NCBI GenBank assembly: GCA_038321965.1
Contig: JBBQFL010000022.1
Coordinates: forward strand, 1-64,000
Reading direction: 5' to 3'
Length of the DNA: 64,000 nt
From: UKL13-2 sp038321965
GTDB taxonomy: Bacteria > Pseudomonadota > Gammaproteobacteria > Burkholderiales > Usitatibacteraceae
In this document: positions 8,893 through 16,694 of the stretch, piece after piece
Numbering within the stretch: the first letter of the stretch is position 1
Layout: the number at the start of each line of letters is the position of its first letter
Program-made: the position numbers and the translations under genes
The notes under the pieces: generated by a model
Seen by the model: only the letters and a program-made list of their open reading frames with translations
Told to the model about the DNA's origin: nothing
The model's database searches: none

Positions 8893-9501
8893 TTACTTGA
8901 TCAATCCCTCCGCCCTCAACGCTTCCTGCACCTTTGGCCGCGCCGCAACGCGCGCCTGAAACGCAGCCAGCACGGGCCATTTGGCGATATCGAGTCCGAC
9001 CCACTGGCCCCAGTTTAGTACGGTGAACAGATAGCCGTCGGCGACGGTGAACGTATCGCCCAACAGGTAATCCTTGCCGTCGAGTTGCTTGCTGAGCCAG
9101 TCGAAGCGTTTACCGAGTTTGTCTTTGAAGCCTTGCTTCACTTCCGGTGCCATCGCGGGATCGAATAGCGGGCTGAATCCTTTGTGAATTTCGGAGGTGA
9201 TGAAATTGAGCATCTCCTGCAAACGATAGCGCGCCATGGTGCCTGCTGCGGGCGCCAGGCCGGATGCGGGATTTTGATCGGCGATGTACTGAACAATTGC
9301 CGGGCCCTCGCTCAAGTATTCGCCATTGTCCAGTTGCAGCAGTGGCACGTAGCCTTTGCTATTGATGGCCCAGAAGTCACCGCCACCATCGAGTACCTTC
9401 GTCTTCGTGTCAACTTTTTGTGTCGTGAATGGCAGGCCCGCTTCGAGCAGGGCGATACGCGGGGAAAGTGAACAGGCACCGGGGGAGAAGAACAATTTCA
9501 T
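8893..9501 (-). CDS. gstA: Glutathione S-transferase, beta class
   Basis: A protein of 202 aa from the ATG at 9501, with AAGGAA as ribosome site; the upstream in-frame ATG at 9549 adds a non-homologous leader. The N-terminal thioredoxin-like domain starts MKLFFSPGAC, placing the catalytic cysteine of bacterial beta-class GSTs at Cys10. Glutathione contacts follow in YVPLLQL and SEGPAIVQYI (about 64-73). The C-terminal helical domain runs to the end, and length equals that of Proteus and E. coli GstA-type enzymes (about 201-203 aa). It is cytoplasmic and conjugates or carries glutathione adducts. It diverges from a LysR-type regulator, its probable controller. Confidence 0.9.
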   Translation of the reverse strand: MKLFFSPGACSLSPRIALLEAGLPFTTQKVDTKTKVLDGGGDFWAINSKGYVPLLQLDNGEYLSEGPAIVQYIADQNPASGLAPAAGTMARYRLQEMLNFITSEIHKGFSPLFDPAMAPEVKQGFKDKLGKRFDWLSKQLDGKDYLLGDTFTVADGYLFTVLNWGQWVGLDIAKWPVLAAFQARVAARPKVQEALRAEGLIK

Positions 9502-9603
9502 GAGATTCCTTTTTGTTTGGTTAAACGAGAATTGCGTTGGTGAGAACAATTATGCTGGTTGCGTGATTAGGGATAAAGCGCTTAAATGGCAATTGTTTAT
9601 CCC

Positions 9604-9618
9604 ATTATTCGCAATAAT
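9604..9618. promoter_or_regulatory. Palindrome between gst and lysR (LysR operator candidate)
   Basis: A perfect interrupted palindrome, ATTATT-CGC-AATAAT, sits within the larger ATTG-N16-CAAT dyad (9590-9613), in the 123-bp spacer between the divergent gst and lysR genes. LysR-type regulators bind AT-rich interrupted dyads in such positions. It lies only 7 bp before the lysR ATG, so autorepression is plausible. Confidence 0.4.
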
Positions 9619-9624
9619 GAAAAT

Positions 9625-10533
9625 ATGGCACTAGACAGACTGTTGGCGATGTCGGTGTTCGTGAAAGTGGTGGAGCAAGGTAGCTTCGCGCGTGCTGCCG
9701 AGCGCATGAACATGTCGACCTCTGCGGTATCGCGGCAGATTGCCGATCTGGAGACACATCTAACGACGCGCCTGCTGAATCGCACCACACGGCGCATTTC
9801 GCTGACCGAAAGCGGTCAGGCCTACTTCGAGCGGGCGCTGCACCTGTTGGCCGATCTGGAAGAAACCGAAGCCGTGGTATCGAGCAGCACAGTCAACCCG
9901 CGCGGCACCATTCGGCTTACCTGTTCGACCAGCTTCGGCGTGCCGCATCTGGCGCCCGCCATCGGTGCATTTCAGTCACGCTATCCCGATGTTCGATTTG
10001 ATATCTCGGCGTCGAACCGTTTTGTCGATCTCGTCGAAGAAGGGCTGGATCTGGCGATTCGTATCGGCGACCTTGGAAATCCGAATCTGATCGCACGCCG
10101 GATCGGCAGCATGCGCCTGGTCGCGTGTGCGTCACCAGACTACCTGAAGCGCAATGGCACGCCAAAGCATCCGGACGATCTGGCCCATCACAATTGCTTC
10201 ACCTACGAATATGCACCGGTCAAGAATCAATGGACGTTTCAAGATCGCAAAAAGAGCGAGATCAAGGTTCGCATCGATGGCAGCGTGCATGCCAACAACG
10301 GCGAGATGCTGACGGCCATTGCTGAGGCGGGTGTGGGCATTGCGCTGGAGCCTGATTTCATCGTCAATTCGCTGCTGGCATCCGGTGCACTGGTGGAGAT
10401 ACTCAAGAACTTCCGGCCTGCGCCGTACAACATCTATGCCGTGTACGCCAGTCGGCGACATCTCTCGGCCAAGGTGCGAACGTTTGTGGATTTTCTTGCC
10501 GAGCGCTTCTCGACAACGTCGGAGTTGAACTAA
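9625..10533 (+). CDS. LysR-family transcriptional regulator
   Basis: A protein of 302 aa from the ATG at 9625 (MALDRLLAMSVFVKVVEQGSF), the usual LysR start; an in-frame ATG at 9586 adds 13 residues. The winged helix-turn-helix covers about 1-60, with the recognition segment FARAAERMNMSTSAVSRQIADLE. The effector domain covers about 90-300 (IRLTCSTSFGVPHLAPAI, then LDLAIRIGDL). It resembles the large CrgA/DsdC-like betaproteobacterial group often placed beside redox or GST genes. It is divergent from gst and convergent with, overlapping by 4 bp, the SulP gene. The effector is unknown. Confidence 0.88.
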   Translation: MALDRLLAMSVFVKVVEQGSFARAAERMNMSTSAVSRQIADLETHLTTRLLNRTTRRISLTESGQAYFERALHLLADLEETEAVVSSSTVNPRGTIRLTCSTSFGVPHLAPAIGAFQSRYPDVRFDISASNRFVDLVEEGLDLAIRIGDLGNPNLIARRIGSMRLVACASPDYLKRNGTPKHPDDLAHHNCFTYEYAPVKNQWTFQDRKKSEIKVRIDGSVHANNGEMLTAIAEAGVGIALEPDFIVNSLLASGALVEILKNFRPAPYNIYAVYASRRHLSAKVRTFVDFLAERFSTTSELN

Positions 10534-12272
10534 GCAGGATCGATCAGGGCTTCGCGTGGAGCGCCGACGATGTAGAGCGCGTCTTCCAGTGACGCACGCA
10601 GATTGTCCTCGCCCATACGTTTGACGAAGCCGCTGCGTTTCATCAGCATCAGCGGCTGTTCGTTCGCGCCGGCGATCATCATCAGTCCACCGCGCCTGGT
10701 CATCAATTTGTGCAGACTCTCCAGTGCCTCAAGGCCGGTGTTATCCATGTTGATGGTTTGGTGCATTTCCACGATCAACACATCCGGTAGTTTTCCGGCG
10801 GGATCGAGCAGCGATTCGAGTTTGGTCACCGAGCCAAAAAACAGCGAGCCGAATATACGTACCGCCCCGACCACGCGTCCGTCGGGGAGTTGCGATTGCG
10901 ACGACGGCAGGTCGATGACATCAACGCGCGTGAGTGACGACACCCGATAGATGAAAAACAAACTGGACAGGATCAGGCCGACCTGTACTGCAACGACCAG
11001 ATCGAACACCACGGTGAGGAAAAATGTAGACAGCATCGTGATGCGATAAAACATCGAGAATTGTTTGAGCTTCGCAAATTCTCCCCACTCGGCCATGCTG
11101 TAAGCGACCCACAAAAGGATCGCAGCCAGCGCGGCCAGAGGAATATAGCCAGCGAGCGGCGCGGCAACGACAATCACGAGCAGCAACGTGACTGCATGTA
11201 CGATGCCGGCCACCGGCGAGCGCGCACCAGAACGGATATTGGTCACGGTGCGTGCGATGGTACCGCTGGCAACGATGCCGCCGAAAAACGGCGTGAAGAA
11301 ATTAGCTACGCCTTGCGCCATCAATTCCTGATTCGGATCGTGGCGGTCGTTGATGAGGCCGTCGGCCACACGGGCGCACAGCAACGATTCAATCGCGCAG
11401 AGCAACGCAATGGCAATCGTGGGTGCAACGAGATTCCGCGCCGTATCCCAATCGAAGGCCGGAAAATGCGGTAGTGGCAGGCCGCGGGGCAATTCACCGA
11501 ACTTGCTGCCGATGGTTTCCACATGCAAATTGAACAGCCACACCGCCAGCGACCAGCCGATGAGCACGACGATTGTCGACGGCAGCTTGGACATAACGCG
11601 CGCCCAGTTTTTTGGCTGCGGACGATAAGACACCGGCCATAACACGATGAGCAGTAACGACGCCGCACCGATAACAAACGCCATCCAGTTGATCGTGTGA
11701 ATGTGCGCAGAAATGACCGAGATCAGCGAGAAGAAATTTGATGGCGGCTTGGGGATATCCAGGCCGAAAAAATCTTTTACTTGTGAGACACCGATAATGA
11801 TCGCGATACCCGCCGTGAAGCCGATCACGATCGAAATCGGGATGAAGCGCACCAGATTGCCCATCCTGAACGCTCCCATGGCGAACAGCAACACGCCGGC
11901 CATCATGGTGGCGATAAGAAGATTGGCGACGCCGTATTTTTCGACAATGCCGTATAGCAATGCGACGAACGCGCCGGCGGGACCGCCGATCTGCACCCGC
12001 GATCCGCCGAGCGCCGAAATTAGAAAGCCGGCGACAATTGCTGTGACGATGCCCTGCTCCGGCCGCACACCGGAGGCGATACCGAATGCCATTGCCAGCG
12101 GCAGTGCGACGACACCGACCGTCAGCCCGGAGGCAAGGTCTTTGACGAAATCGTCTTTGTTGTACGTCTTCAAGTGCGCCAGAATGCGCGGTCTGAAGCG
12201 AAACGCTTTCAGCGTTCTAAGCAGGGTGGCGAGAGCCGGATTCAAGAGAGCGGGCTTGGGTGATGAATGCAA
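10530..12272 (-). CDS. SulP-family anion permease with STAS domain
   Basis: A 580-aa inner-membrane transporter. About residues 40-440 hold the SulP transmembrane core, with hallmark stretches GVVALPLAMAFGIASG (about 53-68) and GSRVQIGGPAGAFVALLYGI. A C-terminal cytoplasmic STAS domain covers about 455-560 (DVLIVEMHQTINMDNTG, then LHKLMTRRGGLMMIAGAN). Family members carry sulfate, bicarbonate or dicarboxylates; the substrate cannot be fixed from sequence. The gene is monocistronic by position, convergent with lysR (stop codons overlap) and followed upstream by an 82-bp gap to dacB. No carbonic anhydrase or sulfate-assimilation gene is adjacent. Confidence 0.88.
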   Translation of the reverse strand: MHSSPKPALLNPALATLLRTLKAFRFRPRILAHLKTYNKDDFVKDLASGLTVGVVALPLAMAFGIASGVRPEQGIVTAIVAGFLISALGGSRVQIGGPAGAFVALLYGIVEKYGVANLLIATMMAGVLLFAMGAFRMGNLVRFIPISIVIGFTAGIAIIIGVSQVKDFFGLDIPKPPSNFFSLISVISAHIHTINWMAFVIGAASLLLIVLWPVSYRPQPKNWARVMSKLPSTIVVLIGWSLAVWLFNLHVETIGSKFGELPRGLPLPHFPAFDWDTARNLVAPTIAIALLCAIESLLCARVADGLINDRHDPNQELMAQGVANFFTPFFGGIVASGTIARTVTNIRSGARSPVAGIVHAVTLLLVIVVAAPLAGYIPLAALAAILLWVAYSMAEWGEFAKLKQFSMFYRITMLSTFFLTVVFDLVVAVQVGLILSSLFFIYRVSSLTRVDVIDLPSSQSQLPDGRVVGAVRIFGSLFFGSVTKLESLLDPAGKLPDVLIVEMHQTINMDNTGLEALESLHKLMTRRGGLMMIAGANEQPLMLMKRSGFVKRMGEDNLRASLEDALYIVGAPREALIDPA

Positions 12273-12354
12273 TCGTTGCGCATGGTTGCGCGAGGGGATT
12301 GAAATCCATTATGCGCCCGATCAAGCGGGATCAAGTCGGACTTCGATAATTACG

Positions 12355-13788
12355 CTATGCGGGCCGCGAATATACCCAGGCGAGCAAGGCGTCCTGTGCC
12401 GCCTGCGTCTGTGCAGCGTTGGCATGATTGGCGATCATGATGACGATCCAGCGTTTGCCGCTCTGGTCGAGTACATAGCCGGCGATGGCCCGCGCATCGT
12501 TGAGCGTGCCGGTCTTTACATGCGCCTGTCCTGCGATGGTCTCGCCCTTGTTACGCCGGCGCAGCGTCCCATCGAGCCCAAGCAGGGACATCGACGAGAT
12601 GAATTCGGGCATGACACTGGAGCGAAACGCGGCATCGAGCATCTGTGCAAGCGATGCGGCGCTGATTCGTTCATTGCGGGAAAGTCCTGACCCGTTTTCG
12701 AGTACCAACTCCGGTGCGGCGATATTCTTTTTGGCCAGCCACTCCTTGATGATCTGCACCGAGCGGCTGGCATTGCCCGGTTCCTTTATGTTGCCGACCC
12801 AGGCCTCCGCCGACAGCGTGATAAAAAGCTGCCGCGCCATCACGTTGTTGGAGAACTTGTTGATATCGCGCACCACGTCCGCGAGCGGTGGCGATTCGGT
12901 CGAGGCGATCAATCTGGCGTTGGCGGGTGCTGGCGCGAGCTTTACCGCTCCGTCCCATTTACCACCGCTTGCCCGCCAGAGACTGGCGAATACGCCACCG
13001 ACAAAACGGGCGTGATCGAGCAGCGAAATATTCCACACACGTTCGCCACAACTGCGCGAAAAATTGCCCGTGAACGACACCTTTACGCGTGTCGGATTGA
13101 TTTCCTGCACATCAAGCAGGATGCGCTCACGCAATTCACCGCAGGGTCCGTCGACCAGCTTCACCCGATTGCTGATTTCAAGCTGCGCGGGCTTGACATC
13201 CGGTGCAATAGAAACCGTTTTATTGTCCAGCGATGGCGAAAAAAAGAAGCGTACGGTTTTGAAATTGAGCAGCAGCGCATCGGGGCCGACGTTGTAAGCG
13301 CGCAATGCTTCACCGTCGAACGCGGCGTCATTTTGGGCGACGTTCTCGAAAAATGAACGGTCGAGAGTCAAGTCGCCCTGAATATCATGGAGTCCACGGT
13401 CGCGTAACTGGCGGATCATCGCGGCGAAACGTTCGCTGGTTAGCTTCGGATCGCCCGTGCCTTTGAGAATCAGGTCACCGCGCAGGGTGCTGCCGAACAT
13501 TTCGCCGGTGCTGAACATCTCTGTTTTCCAGCTGTATGTCGGGCCGAGCAACTCAAGGCCAGCAAAAGTGGTCACCAGTTTGATGACCGAGGCCGGATTC
13601 ATGGGGTTGGCCACGTTAAGCGCAAGCAAGGAATCTCTGGCGCCGACTTCCTTGACGAGGATGGCGACATTTTCCTGCGGCACTTTTACTTTGGCGAGCG
13701 CCTCGGCAACTGCAGGCGGCAGCGACTGCGCGCTGGCCATCGTCGCCAGGGTCAGGCTTACGCTCAACAGCAAAAACTTTACATTCAT
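12355..13788 (-). CDS. dacB: D-alanyl-D-alanine carboxypeptidase/endopeptidase (PBP4, DacB)
   Basis: A protein of 477 aa from the ATG at 13788, which has GAGGA upstream. A signal peptide (MNVKFLLLSVSLTLATMASAQ) exports it to the periplasm. The three penicillin-binding motifs of peptidase family S13 are intact: SxxK at Ser67-Lys70 (SVIK), SxN at about 313-315 (SNN) and KTG at about 425-427. It trims or cuts peptidoglycan cross-links during growth and recycling. Its ATG overlaps the bioA stop (ATGA), so the two are cotranscribed and probably coupled. Their functions are unrelated, so this looks like a housekeeping arrangement. Confidence 0.92.
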   Translation of the reverse strand: MNVKFLLLSVSLTLATMASAQSLPPAVAEALAKVKVPQENVAILVKEVGARDSLLALNVANPMNPASVIKLVTTFAGLELLGPTYSWKTEMFSTGEMFGSTLRGDLILKGTGDPKLTSERFAAMIRQLRDRGLHDIQGDLTLDRSFFENVAQNDAAFDGEALRAYNVGPDALLLNFKTVRFFFSPSLDNKTVSIAPDVKPAQLEISNRVKLVDGPCGELRERILLDVQEINPTRVKVSFTGNFSRSCGERVWNISLLDHARFVGGVFASLWRASGGKWDGAVKLAPAPANARLIASTESPPLADVVRDINKFSNNVMARQLFITLSAEAWVGNIKEPGNASRSVQIIKEWLAKKNIAAPELVLENGSGLSRNERISAASLAQMLDAAFRSSVMPEFISSMSLLGLDGTLRRRNKGETIAGQAHVKTGTLNDARAIAGYVLDQSGKRWIVIMIANHANAAQTQAAQDALLAWVYSRPA

Positions 13789-15128
13789 TGCGGACAATCC
13801 TCGTTGATGATGGCGATGGTCTGTTCGACCAGCCACTTGAATTCGTCGTCTTCGATGACATACGGCGGCATGAAATAAACGCTGTTGCCAATCGGTCGTA
13901 GCAAGACGCCGCGCTTCAGGCTCGCGGCAAAAAATTCGCGTGCGAACGTGGGCCTGGCACCTTTGATGTCGAACGCCCAGATCATCCCCAAGTGGCGGAA
14001 ATTTTCCACTTTCTCATGCTCTCGAATCACTTTTGCAAAAAGCGAAAATCGCGCGGCCTTGTCGCGATTCTTTTCGATCACTGCATCGGACTCGAAAATA
14101 TCCAACGTAGCCAGCGCCGCGCGGCAGGCGAGCGCGCTGCCGGTGTAGGAGTGTGAATGCAGAAAGCCACGGGCAACATCGTCGTGATAGAAGGCTGCAT
14201 AAATGGCGTCCTTCGTTAGCACACAGGAGAGCGGCAGATAACCGCCAGTGAGTCCTTTTGAAAGACACACGAAATCGGGCAGTATCGCCGCCTGCTCGTA
14301 GGCGAACATGGTGCCGGTGCGGCCAAAGCCGGTCATGATTTCGTCGGCAATCAGGTGCACCTGATATTTGTCGCAAAGTTCGCGCGCGCGTTTCAGGTAA
14401 TCCGGCGAGTACATGCGCATGCCGGCCGCACCCTGTACCAGCGGCTCGACAATCAGCGCGGCAATTTCCTGATGGTGTACCTCAAGGAGTTGTTCGAGTG
14501 AAACACTAGCATTGGCGACGCTTTCAGCGCGTTTTGCCTCGGTGATGCCCGTCGTTAGGCGATCTACGTTTTCATTTCCAGGGAACGGCACGAGCAGGTT
14601 GTTGTTCAACAGCGGCCCGTACGCATCGCGAAAAATCGCCACGTCCGTCACCGACAGCGCGCCGATGGTTTCACCGTGGTAGCTGCCTTCGAGGCTGACG
14701 AACTTTTTCTTGTCAGGCTTTCCACAATTGCGCCAATAATGAAAGCTCATCTTCAATGCGATCTCTACCGCACTGGCGCCGTCGCTGCCGTAAAACGCGT
14801 GCCCCAGGCCGGTGAGCGCAGCCAACCGCTCGGAGAGTTGCACCGCCGGCTCGTGGGTGAAGCCCGCGAGCATCACGTGTTCGAGCCTGTCGATCTGTTC
14901 TTTCAAGGCGGCATTGATGCGTGGATTGGCGTGACCGAACAGATTGACCCACCACGATGACACTGCGTCGAGATAACGTTGGCCCTCGAAGTCAATCAGC
15001 CACACACCTTCGCCGCGCGCAATTGGCACGAGCGGAAATTGTTCGTGGTGCTTCATCTGCGTGCAGGGATGCCACACGCTGGTGAGAGATCGCTCGACGA
15101 TATTTTTGTTGGTGATTTTTTCCGGCAT
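13785..15128 (-). CDS. bioA: Adenosylmethionine-8-amino-7-oxononanoate aminotransferase
   Basis: A 447-aa class III PLP aminotransferase of biotin synthesis, which transfers the amino group of S-adenosylmethionine to KAPA to give DAPA. Typical BioA stretches are VWHPCTQM near the N-terminus, SSWWVNLFGHANP (57-69), YGSDGASAVEIALKM (113-127), ADEIMTGFGRTG (261-272) and the PLP lysine Lys291 in SKGLTGG. No other bio genes are in the window, so the pathway is split. The 4-bp overlap with dacB downstream points to a shared transcript starting upstream of 15128. Confidence 0.93.
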   Translation of the reverse strand: MPEKITNKNIVERSLTSVWHPCTQMKHHEQFPLVPIARGEGVWLIDFEGQRYLDAVSSWWVNLFGHANPRINAALKEQIDRLEHVMLAGFTHEPAVQLSERLAALTGLGHAFYGSDGASAVEIALKMSFHYWRNCGKPDKKKFVSLEGSYHGETIGALSVTDVAIFRDAYGPLLNNNLLVPFPGNENVDRLTTGITEAKRAESVANASVSLEQLLEVHHQEIAALIVEPLVQGAAGMRMYSPDYLKRARELCDKYQVHLIADEIMTGFGRTGTMFAYEQAAILPDFVCLSKGLTGGYLPLSCVLTKDAIYAAFYHDDVARGFLHSHSYTGSALACRAALATLDIFESDAVIEKNRDKAARFSLFAKVIREHEKVENFRHLGMIWAFDIKGARPTFAREFFAASLKRGVLLRPIGNSVYFMPPYVIEDDEFKWLVEQTIAIINEDCPQ

Positions 15129-15341
15129 GGCGCAGCGAATGTATCACAAGCGGTTTCGATCTCACCTGCGGTGTGTGATGAACGTGGGGACGTTCTGGCA
15201 CCCAGCACACGCGTCTGCTAGCAACACATCGCCCTAAAGGTATGGCGAAATGATGGCGTGCTTATTGCATGTAATTGCTTGCTCTTTCAGTCGCACGATT
15301 TGTTTTATCTGTCTCGCCCCTTTGTAACCAGGAGATAAGAA

Positions 15342-15992
15342 ATGAATTTGCTAGGCTTGATCGAATCGCAAATGATATCCAACCGATTGCCGCTGGTGGC
15401 TGTGACCTTAGCGGCGGTCCCGCATACCAATACGCCTACCGTGCTGACCCTGCACTGGCACGGTTTTGTCGAAGTGCGCCTCACTGACGACTCCGAGACC
15501 GTCGCCTACCAGTCGGTGCCCAGCTCGGCATTGCAGGTCAACGAGCGCTGGGACCGATTCGACGACCTCGATCACGAGGCCCTTGAAACAGCGTGGGAGC
15601 TGGGCGCTTGGAATCTGGAGCGCACTGAGGCACAGCCGTTCGCCCGCCTAGGTGCTGAGTCGCACGAAACGGTGATCGGCATGCATGCCTTTGGTGCGTC
15701 ACCGATCTGCATCGACGGCGATTCGCCGATTGTCGCCGACGTGCCCGACGCGGATGACCTCATTGAAGCGGCATCACGCGAAGGCTATGTGCAGTGGCTG
15801 TTTCGTCCGGTGCGGGGCGGATTGTGGAGCAAAACCAGCGATGACGAAACGCTCGAAGCCGGTGGATACCGCAATCCGACCTGCCCATTGCTGAGCAAGC
15901 CAGTTGCAGCAAGAACGTTACACGCCAGAGCGCGCAGAGTAATTTACCCGTTCGGGCGGAGTAGACCCGCACTACTGGCGGGCGACAGCTAG
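15342..15992 (+). CDS. Hypothetical protein, 216 aa
   Basis: Not recognised. A clear AGGAG ribosome site lies about 8 bp before the ATG, and codon use looks like that of the neighbours, so it is probably a real gene. The protein is acidic in the middle (WDRFDDLDHEALETAWELGAW), has no signal peptide and no transmembrane helix. The last 30 residues are basic and of lower quality, which may mean a late frameshift or a naturally loose tail. It is isolated: divergent from bioA, convergent with the small secreted protein, with a hairpin repeat 42 bp after its stop. No function is proposed. Confidence 0.6.
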   Translation: MNLLGLIESQMISNRLPLVAVTLAAVPHTNTPTVLTLHWHGFVEVRLTDDSETVAYQSVPSSALQVNERWDRFDDLDHEALETAWELGAWNLERTEAQPFARLGAESHETVIGMHAFGASPICIDGDSPIVADVPDADDLIEAASREGYVQWLFRPVRGGLWSKTSDDETLEAGGYRNPTCPLLSKPVAARTLHARARRVIYPFGRSRPALLAGDS

Positions 15993-16033
15993 CGAATTGT
16001 TCGGGGAGTGTTCTGATAATTTTTCAAAAAAAA

Positions 16034-16124
16034 CTGTCATTTCGAGCGCGGCGAGGAATCGGCTTCGACGTCAAGAAGCGATGTCGCCGATTCCTCCCCC
16101 AATCAAGCCGGCTCAAAATGACAG
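16034..16124. repeat. 91-bp inverted-repeat element (MITE-like hairpin)
   Basis: The outer arms CTGTCATTTCGAGC (16034-16047) and GCTCAAAATGACAG (16111-16124) pair with one mismatch. The inner arms GAGGAATCGGC (16053-16063) and GCCGATTCCTC (16086-16096) pair perfectly. The same TGTCATTTCGAGC...GAGGAATC type of element is dispersed in many bacterial genomes. It lies between two convergent genes, where it could also act as a terminator for both. Confidence 0.75.
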
Positions 16125-16150
16125 CGATACTCACTCGCCTTTGTTAGCGC

Positions 16151-16423
16151 CTACTTCCAGCCGGCTTCTTTACTGCAAGCAGTCGTCTCTGCCTTGTGGG
16201 TCTTTTCCCAGGTCGTGATCGACGCGGTTTCGTTCTTGTCCATCTTGTCGTTCATGCAGCTGCAATATTTCTTGACGACACTCGCAGTCGCGCCTTCGTC
16301 CTTGTTGTCTCGCACGCATTTTGCGATCCATTTGTCATCGTCCGCGTCCGCCATGGCAGGGCCACCGACCAGCGACAGTGCAAAGCAGGATGCGGCGAAG
16401 AGTGTGGAGATTTTTGCTTTCAT
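16151..16423 (-). CDS. Small secreted cysteine-containing protein, 90 aa
   Basis: A protein with an N-terminal signal peptide (MKAKISTLFAASCFALSLVGGPAMA, then DADDD). The mature chain is about 65 residues, highly charged, and carries four cysteines in the pattern C-x15-CSC-x25-C, which could form two disulfides in the periplasm. A single helical unit seems likely (DNKDEGATASVVKKYCSCMNDKMDKNE). Similar small exported proteins with a CxC pair occur in proteobacteria without assigned function. Monocistronic. The 271-bp region upstream contains one copy of the dispersed 70-bp repeat. Confidence 0.65.
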   Translation of the reverse strand: MKAKISTLFAASCFALSLVGGPAMADADDDKWIAKCVRDNKDEGATASVVKKYCSCMNDKMDKNETASITTWEKTHKAETTACSKEAGWK

Positions 16424-16580
16424 GATGTTGTCCTTATCGAAATAGAGTTGAATGTCGCGAATTCGTCGCGCTCGCGGCCGGCAAAGCTAAAAAGATGACC
16501 GGCTTATTCTAGTTATCGGATTTCGGAAGCGAAACTGTCACCAAGTTGAAAATATTTTTTGCACGCCGTCGCGTTACACG

Positions 16581-16650
16581 CAGAACGCCATTTGGCGGTC
16601 ATCTCGGAGCATAAATACTTCGAACGCCGCGCCAGTGCTTGTGTTTCGCG
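16581..16650 (-). repeat. Dispersed ~70-bp repeat, copy 1
   Basis: Read on the minus strand it starts CGCGAAACACAAGCACTGGC, continues GCGGCGTTCGA and ends in CGCCAAATGGCG-TTCTGCG. The first 31 bases match copy 3 (59872-59902) at 28 positions, and the last block matches copies 2 and 4. It is upstream of the restriction-modification gene. Confidence 0.6.
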
Positions 16651-16694
16651 TACTAGTGTGAATCGCGCTGCCTATCGTATGATTCCCGCACAAC

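Noticed and set aside
11701..12690. 329-aa plus-strand frame across the SulP and dacB genes
   Set aside because: Runs antisense to two well-supported genes and their spacer, with no family features.
16034..16124. CRISPR-like repeat
   Set aside because: A single hairpin with nested inverted repeats, no direct repeat-spacer series; no CRISPR array was found anywhere in the window.
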